Positions 1-7,508 of a DNA stretch of 64,000 nucleotides are shown piece after piece. Position numbers and translations under genes: made by a program. The DNA is from DATAUK01 sp036268295 (lineage in GTDB: Bacteria; Actinomycetota; Actinomycetes; JAFAQI01), in assembly GCA_036268295.1 (NCBI GenBank), contig DATAUK010000005.1:1-64000 (forward strand), written 5' to 3'. The notes under the pieces were generated by a model. It was not told the origin of the DNA. It did no database searches and worked only from the letters and a program-made list of their open reading frames with translations. Position 1 is the first letter of the stretch. Every line of letters starts with the position of its first letter.

Positions 1-1
1 C

Positions 2-1162
2 GAGTGGAAGGCCGGCGACATGGACGTCGTCGCCGAGGTCACCGACGAGGAGATCGCCGAGGTCCTCGCGGCCTGGACCGGGATCCCGGTCTTCAAGCTG
101 ACCGAGGAAGAGACCGCTCGGCTGCTTCGCATGGAAGACGAACTGCACAAGCGGGTCATCGGCCAGGAGCAGGCGGTCAAGGCGGTGTCGCAGGCAATCC
201 GCCGTACCCGTGCCGGCCTCAAGGACCCGAAGCGTCCAGGCGGGTCGTTCATCTTCGCCGGCCCGTCCGGCGTCGGCAAGACCGAGCTGTCCAAGACCCT
301 CGCCGAGTTTCTGTTCGGCGACGAGGATGCGCTGATCCAGCTCGACATGAGCGAGTTCATGGAGAAGCACAGCGTCTCGCGGCTGGTCGGCTCACCTCCT
401 GGGTACGTCGGCTACGAGGAGGGTGGCCAGCTCACCGAGCGGGTGCGGCGCAAGCCGTTCTCGGTTGTGCTTTTCGACGAGGTCGAGAAGGCTCACCCGG
501 ATGTTTTCAACACGCTGCTCCAGGTCCTCGAGGACGGCCGCCTCACGGACAGCCAGGGCCGCACCGTCGACTTCAAGAACACCGTGATCATCATGACGAC
601 CAACCTCGGCACCCGCGACATCGCGAAGGGCCTCAACCTCGGCTTCGCCTCGGGTGATCATGATGCGAACAACTACGACCGGATGCGGTTGAAGGTCAAC
701 GAAGAACTCAAGGCGCACTTCAAGCCGGAGTTCCTCAACCGGGTCGACGACACGATCGTGTTCCACCAGCTGACCGAGGAGGACATCGTCACGATCGTCG
801 ACCTGATGATCAGCCGAGTCGACGCCGCGATGAAGAACCGTGACATGGCGATCGAGCTGACCGCCGACGCGAAACGGCTGCTGGCGAAGAAGGGCTACGA
901 CCCGGTGCTCGGCGCTCGGCCGTTGCGCCGGACGATCCAGCGCGAGATCGAGGACATCCTGTCCGAGCGGATCCTGTTCGGTGAGCTGACTGCCGGCCAG
1001 ATCGTGGTCGTCGACACCGAGACTCCGGACGACGATGCCGACGGCGAGCGGTTCACCTTCCGGGGCGAGACCAAGCCGGTCGCGCCCGATGCCCCGCCGG
1101 TCGAGGCGGTCGCACCGGGAGCGCCAATCGAATCCGCAGAGGCTCCTGCCGCGGAGGCGTAG
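2..1162 (+). CDS. clpC: ATP-dependent Clp protease ATPase subunit ClpC, 3' part
   Basis: This is the C-terminal 386 residues of a Clp/HSP100 unfoldase that feeds substrates to ClpP; the 5' end lies outside the window, and the frame is open from base 2. Visible parts are the second AAA+ module with Walker A GPSGVGKTE (about residue 95 of the fragment), Walker B VVLFDEVEKAH, the pore loop GSPPGYVGYEEGG, the sensor region LNRVDDTIVF and the GARPLRR sensor 2. The end is an Ala/Pro/Glu-rich tail, as in actinobacterial ClpC1. It is followed at once by a strong palindrome shared with the convergent GDPD gene. Identification is secure. Confidence 0.96.
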   Translation, partial: EWKAGDMDVVAEVTDEEIAEVLAAWTGIPVFKLTEEETARLLRMEDELHKRVIGQEQAVKAVSQAIRRTRAGLKDPKRPGGSFIFAGPSGVGKTELSKTLAEFLFGDEDALIQLDMSEFMEKHSVSRLVGSPPGYVGYEEGGQLTERVRRKPFSVVLFDEVEKAHPDVFNTLLQVLEDGRLTDSQGRTVDFKNTVIIMTTNLGTRDIAKGLNLGFASGDHDANNYDRMRLKVNEELKAHFKPEFLNRVDDTIVFHQLTEEDIVTIVDLMISRVDAAMKNRDMAIELTADAKRLLAKKGYDPVLGARPLRRTIQREIEDILSERILFGELTAGQIVVVDTETPDDDADGERFTFRGETKPVAPDAPPVEAVAPGAPIESAEAPAAEA

Positions 1163-1170
1163 CCCCGCTG

Positions 1171-1218
1171 AAACGATGTGACAGCGTTCGCGCCGGCGGT
1201 AACGGCGTCACATCGTTT
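1171..1218. terminator. Bidirectional hairpin between clpC and GDPD gene
   Basis: Two 18-nt arms (1171-1188 and 1201-1218) form an inverted repeat with two mismatches around a 12-nt loop; the outer end of the stem is AAACGATGTGAC. The GDPD stop codon (1208-1210, minus strand) lies inside the right arm, so the stem serves both convergent genes. No clear U tract is seen on either side, so termination is inferred from position and stem length. Confidence 0.6.
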
Positions 1219-1891
1219 GGTCGGTTGCGGTGGCTGCGGCGATCGCCGCGACCATGCGCTCGACGCGGTCGCTGAAGACGCCGTCGAGCCCGACGGCGAG
1301 CGCCCGGTCCAGCGAGGAACGCCGCTGCGCGTCGTAGCCGAACGCGAGCATTCCCAGGTCTTGGACCTCCGCCACCATCGCGTGGCTCCACCACATCCAC
1401 CGGGCGTTGATCGCCTTGATCCCGCCCTCGTGAGCCGAGGCCAGAGCGGCAGCTCGCCGGCTCGACCGCATCACGTTGCCGCGCAGCGTGATGACGCCGC
1501 GCGCGCCATCGAGACCGGCGAGGTCTGCGGGCTGCGGCGCAACCAGCCACAGCTTGTCGGCGCCACCGTGGCGCTCGGCGACGGCGAGGACCGCTGCGGC
1601 GACGGTGGGTGACTTCACGTCGACCGCGAGGTCGAAGCGCGATCCGACCGATTGGTAGAGATCGGTTAGCGTGGCGATATGTGCTGGCAGATCACCTCGT
1701 CGTACCTCCGCTATCGGCTGTCGTCCGCTACGGCCGGCGAGCCCGTCATGATCGAGGACCACGATGCCGTCCTGGCTGAGCCAGGCATCGGTCTCCAGAC
1801 CGCGGGCACCGAGCGCGATCGCCTCAGTGAACGTCGCAATTGCGTTGTCCGGTCCGTGCGATCCGCCCCGGTGCGCGAACCCGTACCTCAC
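1208..1891 (-). CDS. Glycerophosphodiester phosphodiesterase family protein
   Basis: This 227-residue protein should hydrolyse glycerophosphodiesters to glycerol 3-phosphate and an alcohol. It shows the GDPD signature near the N-terminus: FAHRGG (His7, Arg8), then N in DNAIATF, the metal-binding pair in LETDAWLSQDG, and the LDHD segment with the second catalytic His. I chose the GTG at 1891 because it overlaps the mutY stop (GTGA) and puts the HRG motif at its usual distance; longer frames upstream run inside mutY. There is no signal peptide, so it is probably cytosolic. It is translationally coupled to mutY, an arrangement that need not mean shared function. Confidence 0.85.
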   Translation of the reverse strand: MRYGFAHRGGSHGPDNAIATFTEAIALGARGLETDAWLSQDGIVVLDHDGLAGRSGRQPIAEVRRGDLPAHIATLTDLYQSVGSRFDLAVDVKSPTVAAAVLAVAERHGGADKLWLVAPQPADLAGLDGARGVITLRGNVMRSSRRAAALASAHEGGIKAINARWMWWSHAMVAEVQDLGMLAFGYDAQRRSSLDRALAVGLDGVFSDRVERMVAAIAAATATDQTM

Positions 1892-2754
1892 GTCGGCAGC
1901 CGGTAATGATCGGTGCCGGCCGGCTCGACCAGTCCGTCGGCGATCAGCCCGGCAAGTGCGCGTTCGCGTTGCGCGACGTCGTCCCAGACCTCGTCGAGGG
2001 AGCGCTGGTCGACGGTGCCGGTGGCGTCGCGGAGCACGGCAAGAAGTCTGCCACGCACCTGGCGGTCGGTTCCGGCATAACGCTGCGGGCGTCTGGCCGG
2101 CGGACCATCCGGCCGGCCCAGGCGGTGCCACGCGCACGACACCTCTAGTGGGCAGGCCGAGCATCGCGGCGCCGTTGCGGTGCAGATGACTGCACCGAGC
2201 TCCATCACCGCGATGCTGTGCCGGCCCGGAGCCGCGTCAGGCACCAGCGCCAGCGCCTCGGCGCGCTCGGCGACGGTTGGCGCGGATGACCTCGCGCCGG
2301 CCTCTCCCCGGATGACCCGGGCGAGCACGCGTCGGACATTGGTATCGAGGACCGCGTGGCGTTGGCCGAAACCGAACGTCGCGACGGCCGCCGCGGTGTA
2401 GCCGCCGATGCCTGGCAGCGCCAGCAGGTCGTCGTACGACGAGGGGACCTCGCCGTCGTGACGCTCGACCATCGCCACCGCACTTTCGCGCAGCCGCAAC
2501 GCGCGGCGCGGATAGCCGAGCCGACCCCACGCCCGCACCGCCTCGCCCGGCGGCTCCGCAGCCAGCGCGACCGGCGCCGGCCACCGGTCGATCCACTGTT
2601 GCCATACCGGCGCGACTCTGGCCGCTGGCGTCTGCTGGAGCATCACCTCGCTGACCAGCACCCCCCACGGCGTGACGCCGGAGGATCGCCATGGCAGGTC
2701 ACGCGCGTTCGCGTCGTACCACTCGGGGAGAGCGGCAAAGCAGGCATCGACCAT
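1888..2754 (-). CDS. mutY: A/G-specific adenine DNA glycosylase MutY
   Basis: MutY removes adenine mispaired with 8-oxoguanine. The 288-residue protein carries VSEVMLQQT with the catalytic Glu, the helix-hairpin-helix LPGIGGYTAAAV, the catalytic Asp in VLDTNV, and the [4Fe-4S] cluster ligands in C-x6-C-x2-C-x5-C spacing (CTATAPRCSAC then C). The C-terminal recognition domain is shorter than in E. coli MutY, as is common in actinobacteria. The ATG at 2754 is preferred over upstream Met codons because homology starts there. It lies close to disA and radA, as in mycobacteria. Confidence 0.93.
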   Translation of the reverse strand: MVDACFAALPEWYDANARDLPWRSSGVTPWGVLVSEVMLQQTPAARVAPVWQQWIDRWPAPVALAAEPPGEAVRAWGRLGYPRRALRLRESAVAMVERHDGEVPSSYDDLLALPGIGGYTAAAVATFGFGQRHAVLDTNVRRVLARVIRGEAGARSSAPTVAERAEALALVPDAAPGRHSIAVMELGAVICTATAPRCSACPLEVSCAWHRLGRPDGPPARRPQRYAGTDRQVRGRLLAVLRDATGTVDQRSLDEVWDDVAQRERALAGLIADGLVEPAGTDHYRLPT

Positions 2755-2808
2755 GACCCTCGGTAAGTCTGCCACGAGCGAGGAATGCCGATGATGGCCC
2801 GCACCCCC

Positions 2809-2822
2809 TACGATCATGCTGG
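2809..2822 (+). promoter_or_regulatory. -10 box of a probable leaderless transcript
   Basis: TACGAT at 2809-2814 is followed by exactly seven bases and then the GTG at 2822. This spacing fits transcription starting at the start codon itself. It argues for GTG 2822 over ATG 2816, which would fall upstream of the start site. Confidence 0.5.
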
Positions 2823-3439
2823 TGAGCACCCTGCTGTTCCCGGTCGGACCGCACGAGCCGCGGGTCTATTGGGTGCGTCGTGCCGTGGTGGTCGTCGTGC
2901 TCGTCGTGGTGCTGATCGTTCTCATCGAGCTTTTCTCCGGCGGGTCGAGCAAGCCGAAGGCCAAAGACAAGGCAAATCCGCATGTCACGACCTCGACTTC
3001 TGCTCCGGCGACGACCTCGTCGTCCGCGCCGGCGACGACCCAGGTGACGGCGTGCGACCCGAGCACGTTGAAGCTCACGCTCTCGACCGACAGCGACTCC
3101 TACAAGTCCGGCCAGGCGGCGAAGCTGATCGGGGTGTTCAGCAACCCCGCGACGACGGCGTGCACATTGTCGGTCGCCCCGTCGCAGGAGATCTGGACGA
3201 TCAAGTCCGGGCCTCCGACGGTCTGGACGACCCACGGCTGTACGTCGTCAAAGGCGCCGAAGCAGGCGACGATCAAGGCCGGCGGCATCAAGCAGGTGTC
3301 GATCATCTGGAACGGCTTCCGTTCGGCGGTAAGCGGGTGCGGCAACGGCCCGGTAGCCACGGCCGGCGAATACACGCTTCACGCCACGCTGGACGGCGTG
3401 ACGGCGTCCAAGGCGGCGATCTTCCACGTCACGTCATGA
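2822..3439 (+). CDS. Membrane-anchored extracytoplasmic protein, function unknown
   Basis: The product has about 205 residues. After a short basic head (EPRVYWVRR) comes a strongly hydrophobic helix of Val/Leu/Ile (about residues 20-40), then a Thr/Ser/Ala/Pro-rich linker with repeated SAPATT-like segments, then a globular part with three or four cysteines and beta-strand-like patterns (SDSYKSGQAAKL, LHATLDGVTASKA). The layout is that of a single-pass protein with its C-terminal domain outside the cell; the domain looks Ig-like but I do not recognise a family. It is divergent from mutY. An ATG at 2816 is the alternative start. Confidence 0.75.
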   Translation: MSTLLFPVGPHEPRVYWVRRAVVVVVLVVVLIVLIELFSGGSSKPKAKDKANPHVTTSTSAPATTSSSAPATTQVTACDPSTLKLTLSTDSDSYKSGQAAKLIGVFSNPATTACTLSVAPSQEIWTIKSGPPTVWTTHGCTSSKAPKQATIKAGGIKQVSIIWNGFRSAVSGCGNGPVATAGEYTLHATLDGVTASKAAIFHVTS

Positions 3440-3548
3440 CGAGACGTCACAACGACGTACCGCTTCGGGAGGGGTAGGGCACAACCACCCAAAAGCCGGC
3501 AGGCTCCGCACGCTCAAGCACAACCACAACGGCGACGACATCAGATGA

Positions 3549-4781
3549 GTGACCGCCCAGCCGGAGAGCCCAGCTCCGGTGACGATTGTGGTCGTCGACG
3601 ACTCCGCGACGCAGCGCCGCTTCATTCGCGCTGCCCTCGCGGTCGATCCCATGCTCGATGTCGTCGGGGAAGCCCGCAACGGCCGTGATGCGGTAGCGCT
3701 CGTCGAGCGGCTGCACCCTTCGGCGGTCCTGATGGATCTGCATCTGCCGGTCATGAACGGCATCCAGGCGATCGAGCGGATCATGGCGGCGACGCCGACG
3801 CCGATCGTCGTCTACTCGTCCTTCGTCGACGGCGTCGACCGCGCCAACGCCGCATCGGCGTACGCCGCCGGCGCTGTCGATGTCATGTCCAAGCCCGGAC
3901 CGCACGACGCGGCCCGGCTCGAGGAGTACGCCGCGACGCTGCGCGGCCGGCTGCGGGTTGCCGGCCGGGTCCGTGTCATCACCCATCCGCGCGGCAATCT
4001 CGGGATGTCCGGCGCGGCACTGAGCACGTTGCGGCTGCGTCCCGGCAGCGGTGGCCACGACAGCGAAGCGGACCATGTCGGGCCACGCCGATCGACCGGC
4101 CGCCGGCCGGACGGAGCGGATCGAGAGCCGGCCGCTGCGCCAGCCCGCCAGGTCAAGGTGCTCGCGATCGGCGCGTCGACGGGTGGCCCGCAGGCACTCG
4201 CCCGGTTGCTTGCCGGGGTGCCGGCAGACACCACAGCGGCAATCGTCGTCGTCCAGCACATGGCCGACGGCTTCATGGAAGGCCTGACCGACTGGCTCGA
4301 CGAGAGCTGTCCGTTGCCGGTGGTGCTCGGTGTGCACGGCAAGCGGATGTCGCCCGGGACGGTCACCATCGCCCCGAGCGGACTGAACCTGATCGTGCAC
4401 GATCGGCTCCGGATCACGACCAGCGAGCCGGCGGCGGGCCAGTTTCACGTGCCTGGCATCGACGCGACCTTCACCTCGGTCGCCGATGCCTATGGCTCGA
4501 CCGCGGTGGGCCTGCTGCTGACCGGGATGGGTCGGGATGGTGCGGTCGGGCTCAAACGGATCCGTGACTGCGGCGGGTTCACGATCGGCCAGGACGAATC
4601 GACCAGCGCGGTCTACGGCATGCCGGCGGCCGCGATGTCGGCCGACGCGGTCGACGTCCAGCTCCCGTTGCCGGAGATCTGCTCGGCGGTCACTGCGCTG
4701 CTCGGCGGCTCGCCGGCGGCCGAGGACGCTGCCCCGGACGATGGATCTGGCCCGACCGACGACGCGGTGGCGGCGAAATGA
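3549..4781 (+). CDS. cheB: Chemotaxis response regulator protein-glutamate methylesterase CheB
   Basis: CheB demethylates or deamidates chemoreceptors in response to phosphorylation. The 410-residue protein has an N-terminal receiver domain (VVDDSAT at 16-21, phospho-acceptor Asp63 in LMDLHLP, Lys in MSKPGP), a linker, and a C-terminal methylesterase domain with the Ser of IGASTGGPQAL, the His of VVQHM and the Asp of LLTGMGRDGA, so all three catalytic residues are present. The GTG at 3549 begins just before the receiver. It overlaps cheR by ATGA, so the two are translationally coupled. No cheA or receptor gene lies nearby. Confidence 0.92.
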   Translation: MTAQPESPAPVTIVVVDDSATQRRFIRAALAVDPMLDVVGEARNGRDAVALVERLHPSAVLMDLHLPVMNGIQAIERIMAATPTPIVVYSSFVDGVDRANAASAYAAGAVDVMSKPGPHDAARLEEYAATLRGRLRVAGRVRVITHPRGNLGMSGAALSTLRLRPGSGGHDSEADHVGPRRSTGRRPDGADREPAAAPARQVKVLAIGASTGGPQALARLLAGVPADTTAAIVVVQHMADGFMEGLTDWLDESCPLPVVLGVHGKRMSPGTVTIAPSGLNLIVHDRLRITTSEPAAGQFHVPGIDATFTSVADAYGSTAVGLLLTGMGRDGAVGLKRIRDCGGFTIGQDESTSAVYGMPAAAMSADAVDVQLPLPEICSAVTALLGGSPAAEDAAPDDGSGPTDDAVAAK

Positions 4782-6253
4782 CCCGCCTGCTGCTCACCGA
4801 TGCCGAGTTTGCGACGCTGACCAAGCTGTTGCATTCCGCTGCCGGGCTCGCCTTCGACCAGGCGCGCCGTGACTCGCTCGCCTACTCGATCGCCGATCGG
4901 ATGGCCGCCACCCAGACGACCGATGTGCCGTCGTACCTGGCGTTGCTGACCGGCCCGGGCGGCCCTGTCGAGCGGCAAGCGCTGCTCGACGAGGTGACGA
5001 TTCCGGAGACTCATTTCTTCCGCAACCCGCCGCAGGTCCGCGCGCTGCGCAAACACGTCCTGCCGGAGCTGTTGCGGCAGGCCGCGGCCGGCAAGAAGCT
5101 GCGGATCTGGAGCGCCGGCTGCTCGACCGGCGAGGAGGCCTACACCGTCGCGATCCTGCTTCGCGAGCTGGTGCCGGCCAGTGCCAACTGGGACATCAAG
5201 GTGCTGGCGACCGACGTCTCGACTCGCGCCCTTGCCGCCGCCAAGAACGCGAGGTACGCCGAGCGCTCGTTCGTGATGACCGATGCGCTGGACCTGTCCC
5301 GGTGGTTCGTGCTCGACGCCACCGACGGGTCCTGGGTGGTGCGCGATGAGGTCCGTGAGCTCGTGGAGTTCGCTCACCACAACCTGGTGACCGATCCGCC
5401 GCCGTTCGATCCCGATCAGGTCGATCTGATCCTTTGTCGCAACGTCACGATCTACTTCGACCGCGAGACCACGCGCCAACTGATGAAGCGGTTGCACGGC
5501 CGGTTGCGTGAGGGCGGATATCTGTTCCTCGGACATGCCGAGACGCTGTGGCAGATCAGCGATGACTTCGCGCTGGTGCCGCTCGGCGATGCCTTCGTCT
5601 ACCGCCGGCTTGCCGCGACCGAGCCCCATGAGCATCGCTGGGTGTTGCCCGACCGACGCACCGAGGACGAGCCCCGGCCGACCCGCGCCGATCGTCGTCG
5701 CAGTGACACCGATCGCCGGGGCCGGCCTGCGCTCGCAGCGCCGCTGTCCGAGCAGCGACCCGGGTCCGGTCTGGCGCCCGCCGTCTCCGGTCCCGTCGCG
5801 CCCGAGCCGGCGCAAGCGCCGGTGCCGCCACCGGATCCGCTTGACGCGGTGCGTGCCGCGATTGCCCACGGCCGGTCCGACGAGGCGGCAGACGTCGCCG
5901 CCGAGGTCGTCGCTACGACGCCGCTATTGGCGCAGGCGCACTACTTACACGGTGTTGCCCTGACCAATATCGGCCAGGATGCGCAGGCACTTGTCGCACT
6001 TCGCAAGGCGGTGTATCTCGACCCGCAGCACGGATTCGCCCACTTCCTTCTTGGCGGTGCGCTCGCGCGCCACGGTGAGCCGATCGCCGCGTCGCGCTCC
6101 TATCGGGCGGCGGCCAGCACGTTGGGGCGGCGCCCACTCGACGGCGTCGCTGACGAGCTTGGCGGGCGCAGTGTCGCCGAGCTCGCGGCGCTGTGCACGC
6201 AGCTGGCCCAACGGGCCGATCAGAGCTACCGGTCACAGGAAGGCTCGCGATGA
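4778..6253 (+). CDS. cheR: CheR-type receptor methyltransferase with C-terminal TPR repeats
   Basis: CheR uses SAM to methylate glutamates on chemoreceptors. Residues 1-270 carry the CheR fold: TIPETHFFRNPPQ, the SAM site IWSAGCSTGEEAYT, and LILCRNVTIYFD. After a Pro/Arg-rich linker (about 280-350), residues 350-470 form about three TPR units (AHYLHGVALTNIGQ, AHFLLGGALARHGEP). CheR-TPR fusions are known from alternative chemosensory systems such as WspC of Pseudomonas and FrzF of Myxococcus, so control of something other than flagella is possible. It is 491 residues and overlaps cheB upstream and cheW downstream by ATGA. Confidence 0.9.
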   Translation: MTRLLLTDAEFATLTKLLHSAAGLAFDQARRDSLAYSIADRMAATQTTDVPSYLALLTGPGGPVERQALLDEVTIPETHFFRNPPQVRALRKHVLPELLRQAAAGKKLRIWSAGCSTGEEAYTVAILLRELVPASANWDIKVLATDVSTRALAAAKNARYAERSFVMTDALDLSRWFVLDATDGSWVVRDEVRELVEFAHHNLVTDPPPFDPDQVDLILCRNVTIYFDRETTRQLMKRLHGRLREGGYLFLGHAETLWQISDDFALVPLGDAFVYRRLAATEPHEHRWVLPDRRTEDEPRPTRADRRRSDTDRRGRPALAAPLSEQRPGSGLAPAVSGPVAPEPAQAPVPPPDPLDAVRAAIAHGRSDEAADVAAEVVATTPLLAQAHYLHGVALTNIGQDAQALVALRKAVYLDPQHGFAHFLLGGALARHGEPIAASRSYRAAASTLGRRPLDGVADELGGRSVAELAALCTQLAQRADQSYRSQEGSR

Positions 6254-6702
6254 TCTCCGGCTATGTGATGTTCCGGCTCGGTCAGCGCTCGTTTGCGCTC
6301 TCCCTCGACGAGGTCCACGAGATCGTGCGGCTCGCCGGGCTGGAGCGGCTGCCGGGCACGCGTGCGCCGCTCGCCGGGCTGATCATCCTTCGTGGTACGC
6401 CGTTGCCGGTTCTCGACGTCAGGACCGCGGGCTCGGATGAGCAGGGCGATGTCCTGGTGATGGAGTTTGCCGGTGACCGGGTCGGCGTGGCGGTCGATGA
6501 GGTGCTGGCCGTGATGTCCGCGGCGGAGCTGCCGGAGGCGGCGGAGTCGCCGGCGAAGAGCTTGCCGTCGTACGTCGTCGGGGTGCGGCGCAACGCCAGC
6601 CGGCCGGTCCTGCTCGTCGACATGCAACGCATGCTCGACGTCTGCGCCGAAGGCTGGACCGACTCGCTGGTCGCTCCGGCCCATTCGCTTCTGCGCCACT
6701 GA
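6250..6702 (+). CDS. cheW: CheW-like coupling protein
   Basis: This 150-residue CheW-domain protein would link receptors to a CheA kinase. It reads MFRLGQRSFALSLDEVHEI, then ERLPGTRAPLAGLIILRG, PVLDVR, and the second half VGVAVDEVLAVM, all typical CheW strands. The ATG at 6250 overlaps the cheR stop; a longer frame upstream lies inside cheR. It closes the cheB-cheR-cheW operon. A cognate CheA and chemoreceptor are not in the window, so they must be encoded elsewhere or the pathway is partial. Confidence 0.88.
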   Translation: MISGYVMFRLGQRSFALSLDEVHEIVRLAGLERLPGTRAPLAGLIILRGTPLPVLDVRTAGSDEQGDVLVMEFAGDRVGVAVDEVLAVMSAAELPEAAESPAKSLPSYVVGVRRNASRPVLLVDMQRMLDVCAEGWTDSLVAPAHSLLRH

Positions 6703-7044
6703 CCCAGGTGGCGCTCGCCTGCCCCTCTCCAGACAGCGCCGACATGTCAAACTGCCAGCTTTCGTGGACACGCCGCCAGCTGTGCGACGAACTGACGTGT
6801 GCAGCTCACCGCGCTAGGTGCAAGCATGGCAACCGCCGCACAGCTGGACCTGACTGGGGATGCAACTCACGCAAGTACCAAGCTGCGCGGCCCGAGCTGG
6901 TCGATCACGGCCGACCGGTCGAGGCCGCGGACGAACGTCAGGCTCAACGCGTCGACGTCTTCGGTCAGTCGAAGCGGGTCGTCTCGGCCATGGCCGGAAG
7001 TGTTGCGCTATCTGTGCGGGGCGTCGAACCGGTGTCGCCTCGCT
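6703..7044. other. 342-base gap with no intact gene
   Basis: Between cheW and the ridA-like gene I see no intact coding region and no clear terminator. Open frames here (for example from 6799 on the plus strand) lack family resemblance and run antisense into the ridA-like gene. The only recognisable content is the decayed DUF6461-like fragment at 6867-6991. Confidence 0.6.
6867..6991 (-). pseudogene. Remnant of a DUF6461-like gene
   Basis: Reading the minus strand, an ATG at 6991 gives MAETTRFD and then a stop. The frame shifted by one base continues as LTEDVDALSLTFVRGLD and then VIDQLGPRSL to a stop at 6867. The ALSLTFVRGLD-x-x-x-VIDQLG pattern resembles the N-terminus of actinobacterial DUF6461 proteins, which have a conserved TFVRGL block. 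A single lost base near 6968 would explain the break, and the rest of the domain is absent. The family assignment comes from memory of the motif only. Confidence 0.4.
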
Positions 7045-7455
7045 TCAGCGAAGCGCGGCGATGGCTTCCACCTCGACCAGCTGATCCCGGTAGCCGAGGA
7101 CGGCGACTCCCAGCAGCGTGCTTGGCACGTCATGGTCACCGAACGCGGCGCTGATCACCTCCCACGCGGCCACCAGATCCGGCTGCTGGCCGCTCGCGAC
7201 GTACACCGTCGTCTTGACGACGTCGCTCAGCTGCGCGCCGGCCGCATTCAGCGCGGTCACCAGGTTGGCCATGACTTGTTCTGCCTGGCGCCGGATGTCA
7301 CCGGGTGAGACGGTGTTGCCGTCGGCGTCGAGCGGGCAGGCGCCGGCGGTGAACACCAGCCGAGACACCTGGTGCGCAACCGCGGCATACGCGTACGGCG
7401 CCTGGTCGGTGAGAGCGGCCGAGCGGATCAGCTCGATGTGCGGCGCATCGGTCAA
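7045..7455 (-). CDS. RidA/YjgF-family protein lacking the usual arginine
   Basis: The 136-residue protein has the YjgF/YER057c/UK114 fold: VFTAGACPLDADGNTV, then QVMANLVTALNAAGAQLSDVVKTTVYV, ending VEVEAIAAL. Canonical RidA enzymes deaminate reactive enamine/imine intermediates using an Arg that follows a Pro-rich loop. Here the matching segment reads DVPSTLLGVAVLGYRDQ, so that Arg is not at its usual place and activity on 2-aminoacrylate is doubtful. The start is TTG at 7455 behind GGGAGGCGAGG. It sits 53 bases downstream of disA. Confidence 0.82.
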   Translation of the reverse strand: MTDAPHIELIRSAALTDQAPYAYAAVAHQVSRLVFTAGACPLDADGNTVSPGDIRRQAEQVMANLVTALNAAGAQLSDVVKTTVYVASGQQPDLVAAWEVISAAFGDHDVPSTLLGVAVLGYRDQLVEVEAIAALR

Positions 7456-7508
7456 TTGCCTCGCCTCCCGTCGGTCGTTCCAAGACCGTTAGATCGTTGC
7501 CGACCCGG

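Noticed and set aside
6799..7308. Plus-strand frame in the cheW-ridA gap
   Set aside because: It lacks motifs and a ribosome site, runs antisense into the ridA-like gene, and the gap contains a decayed minus-strand fragment instead.
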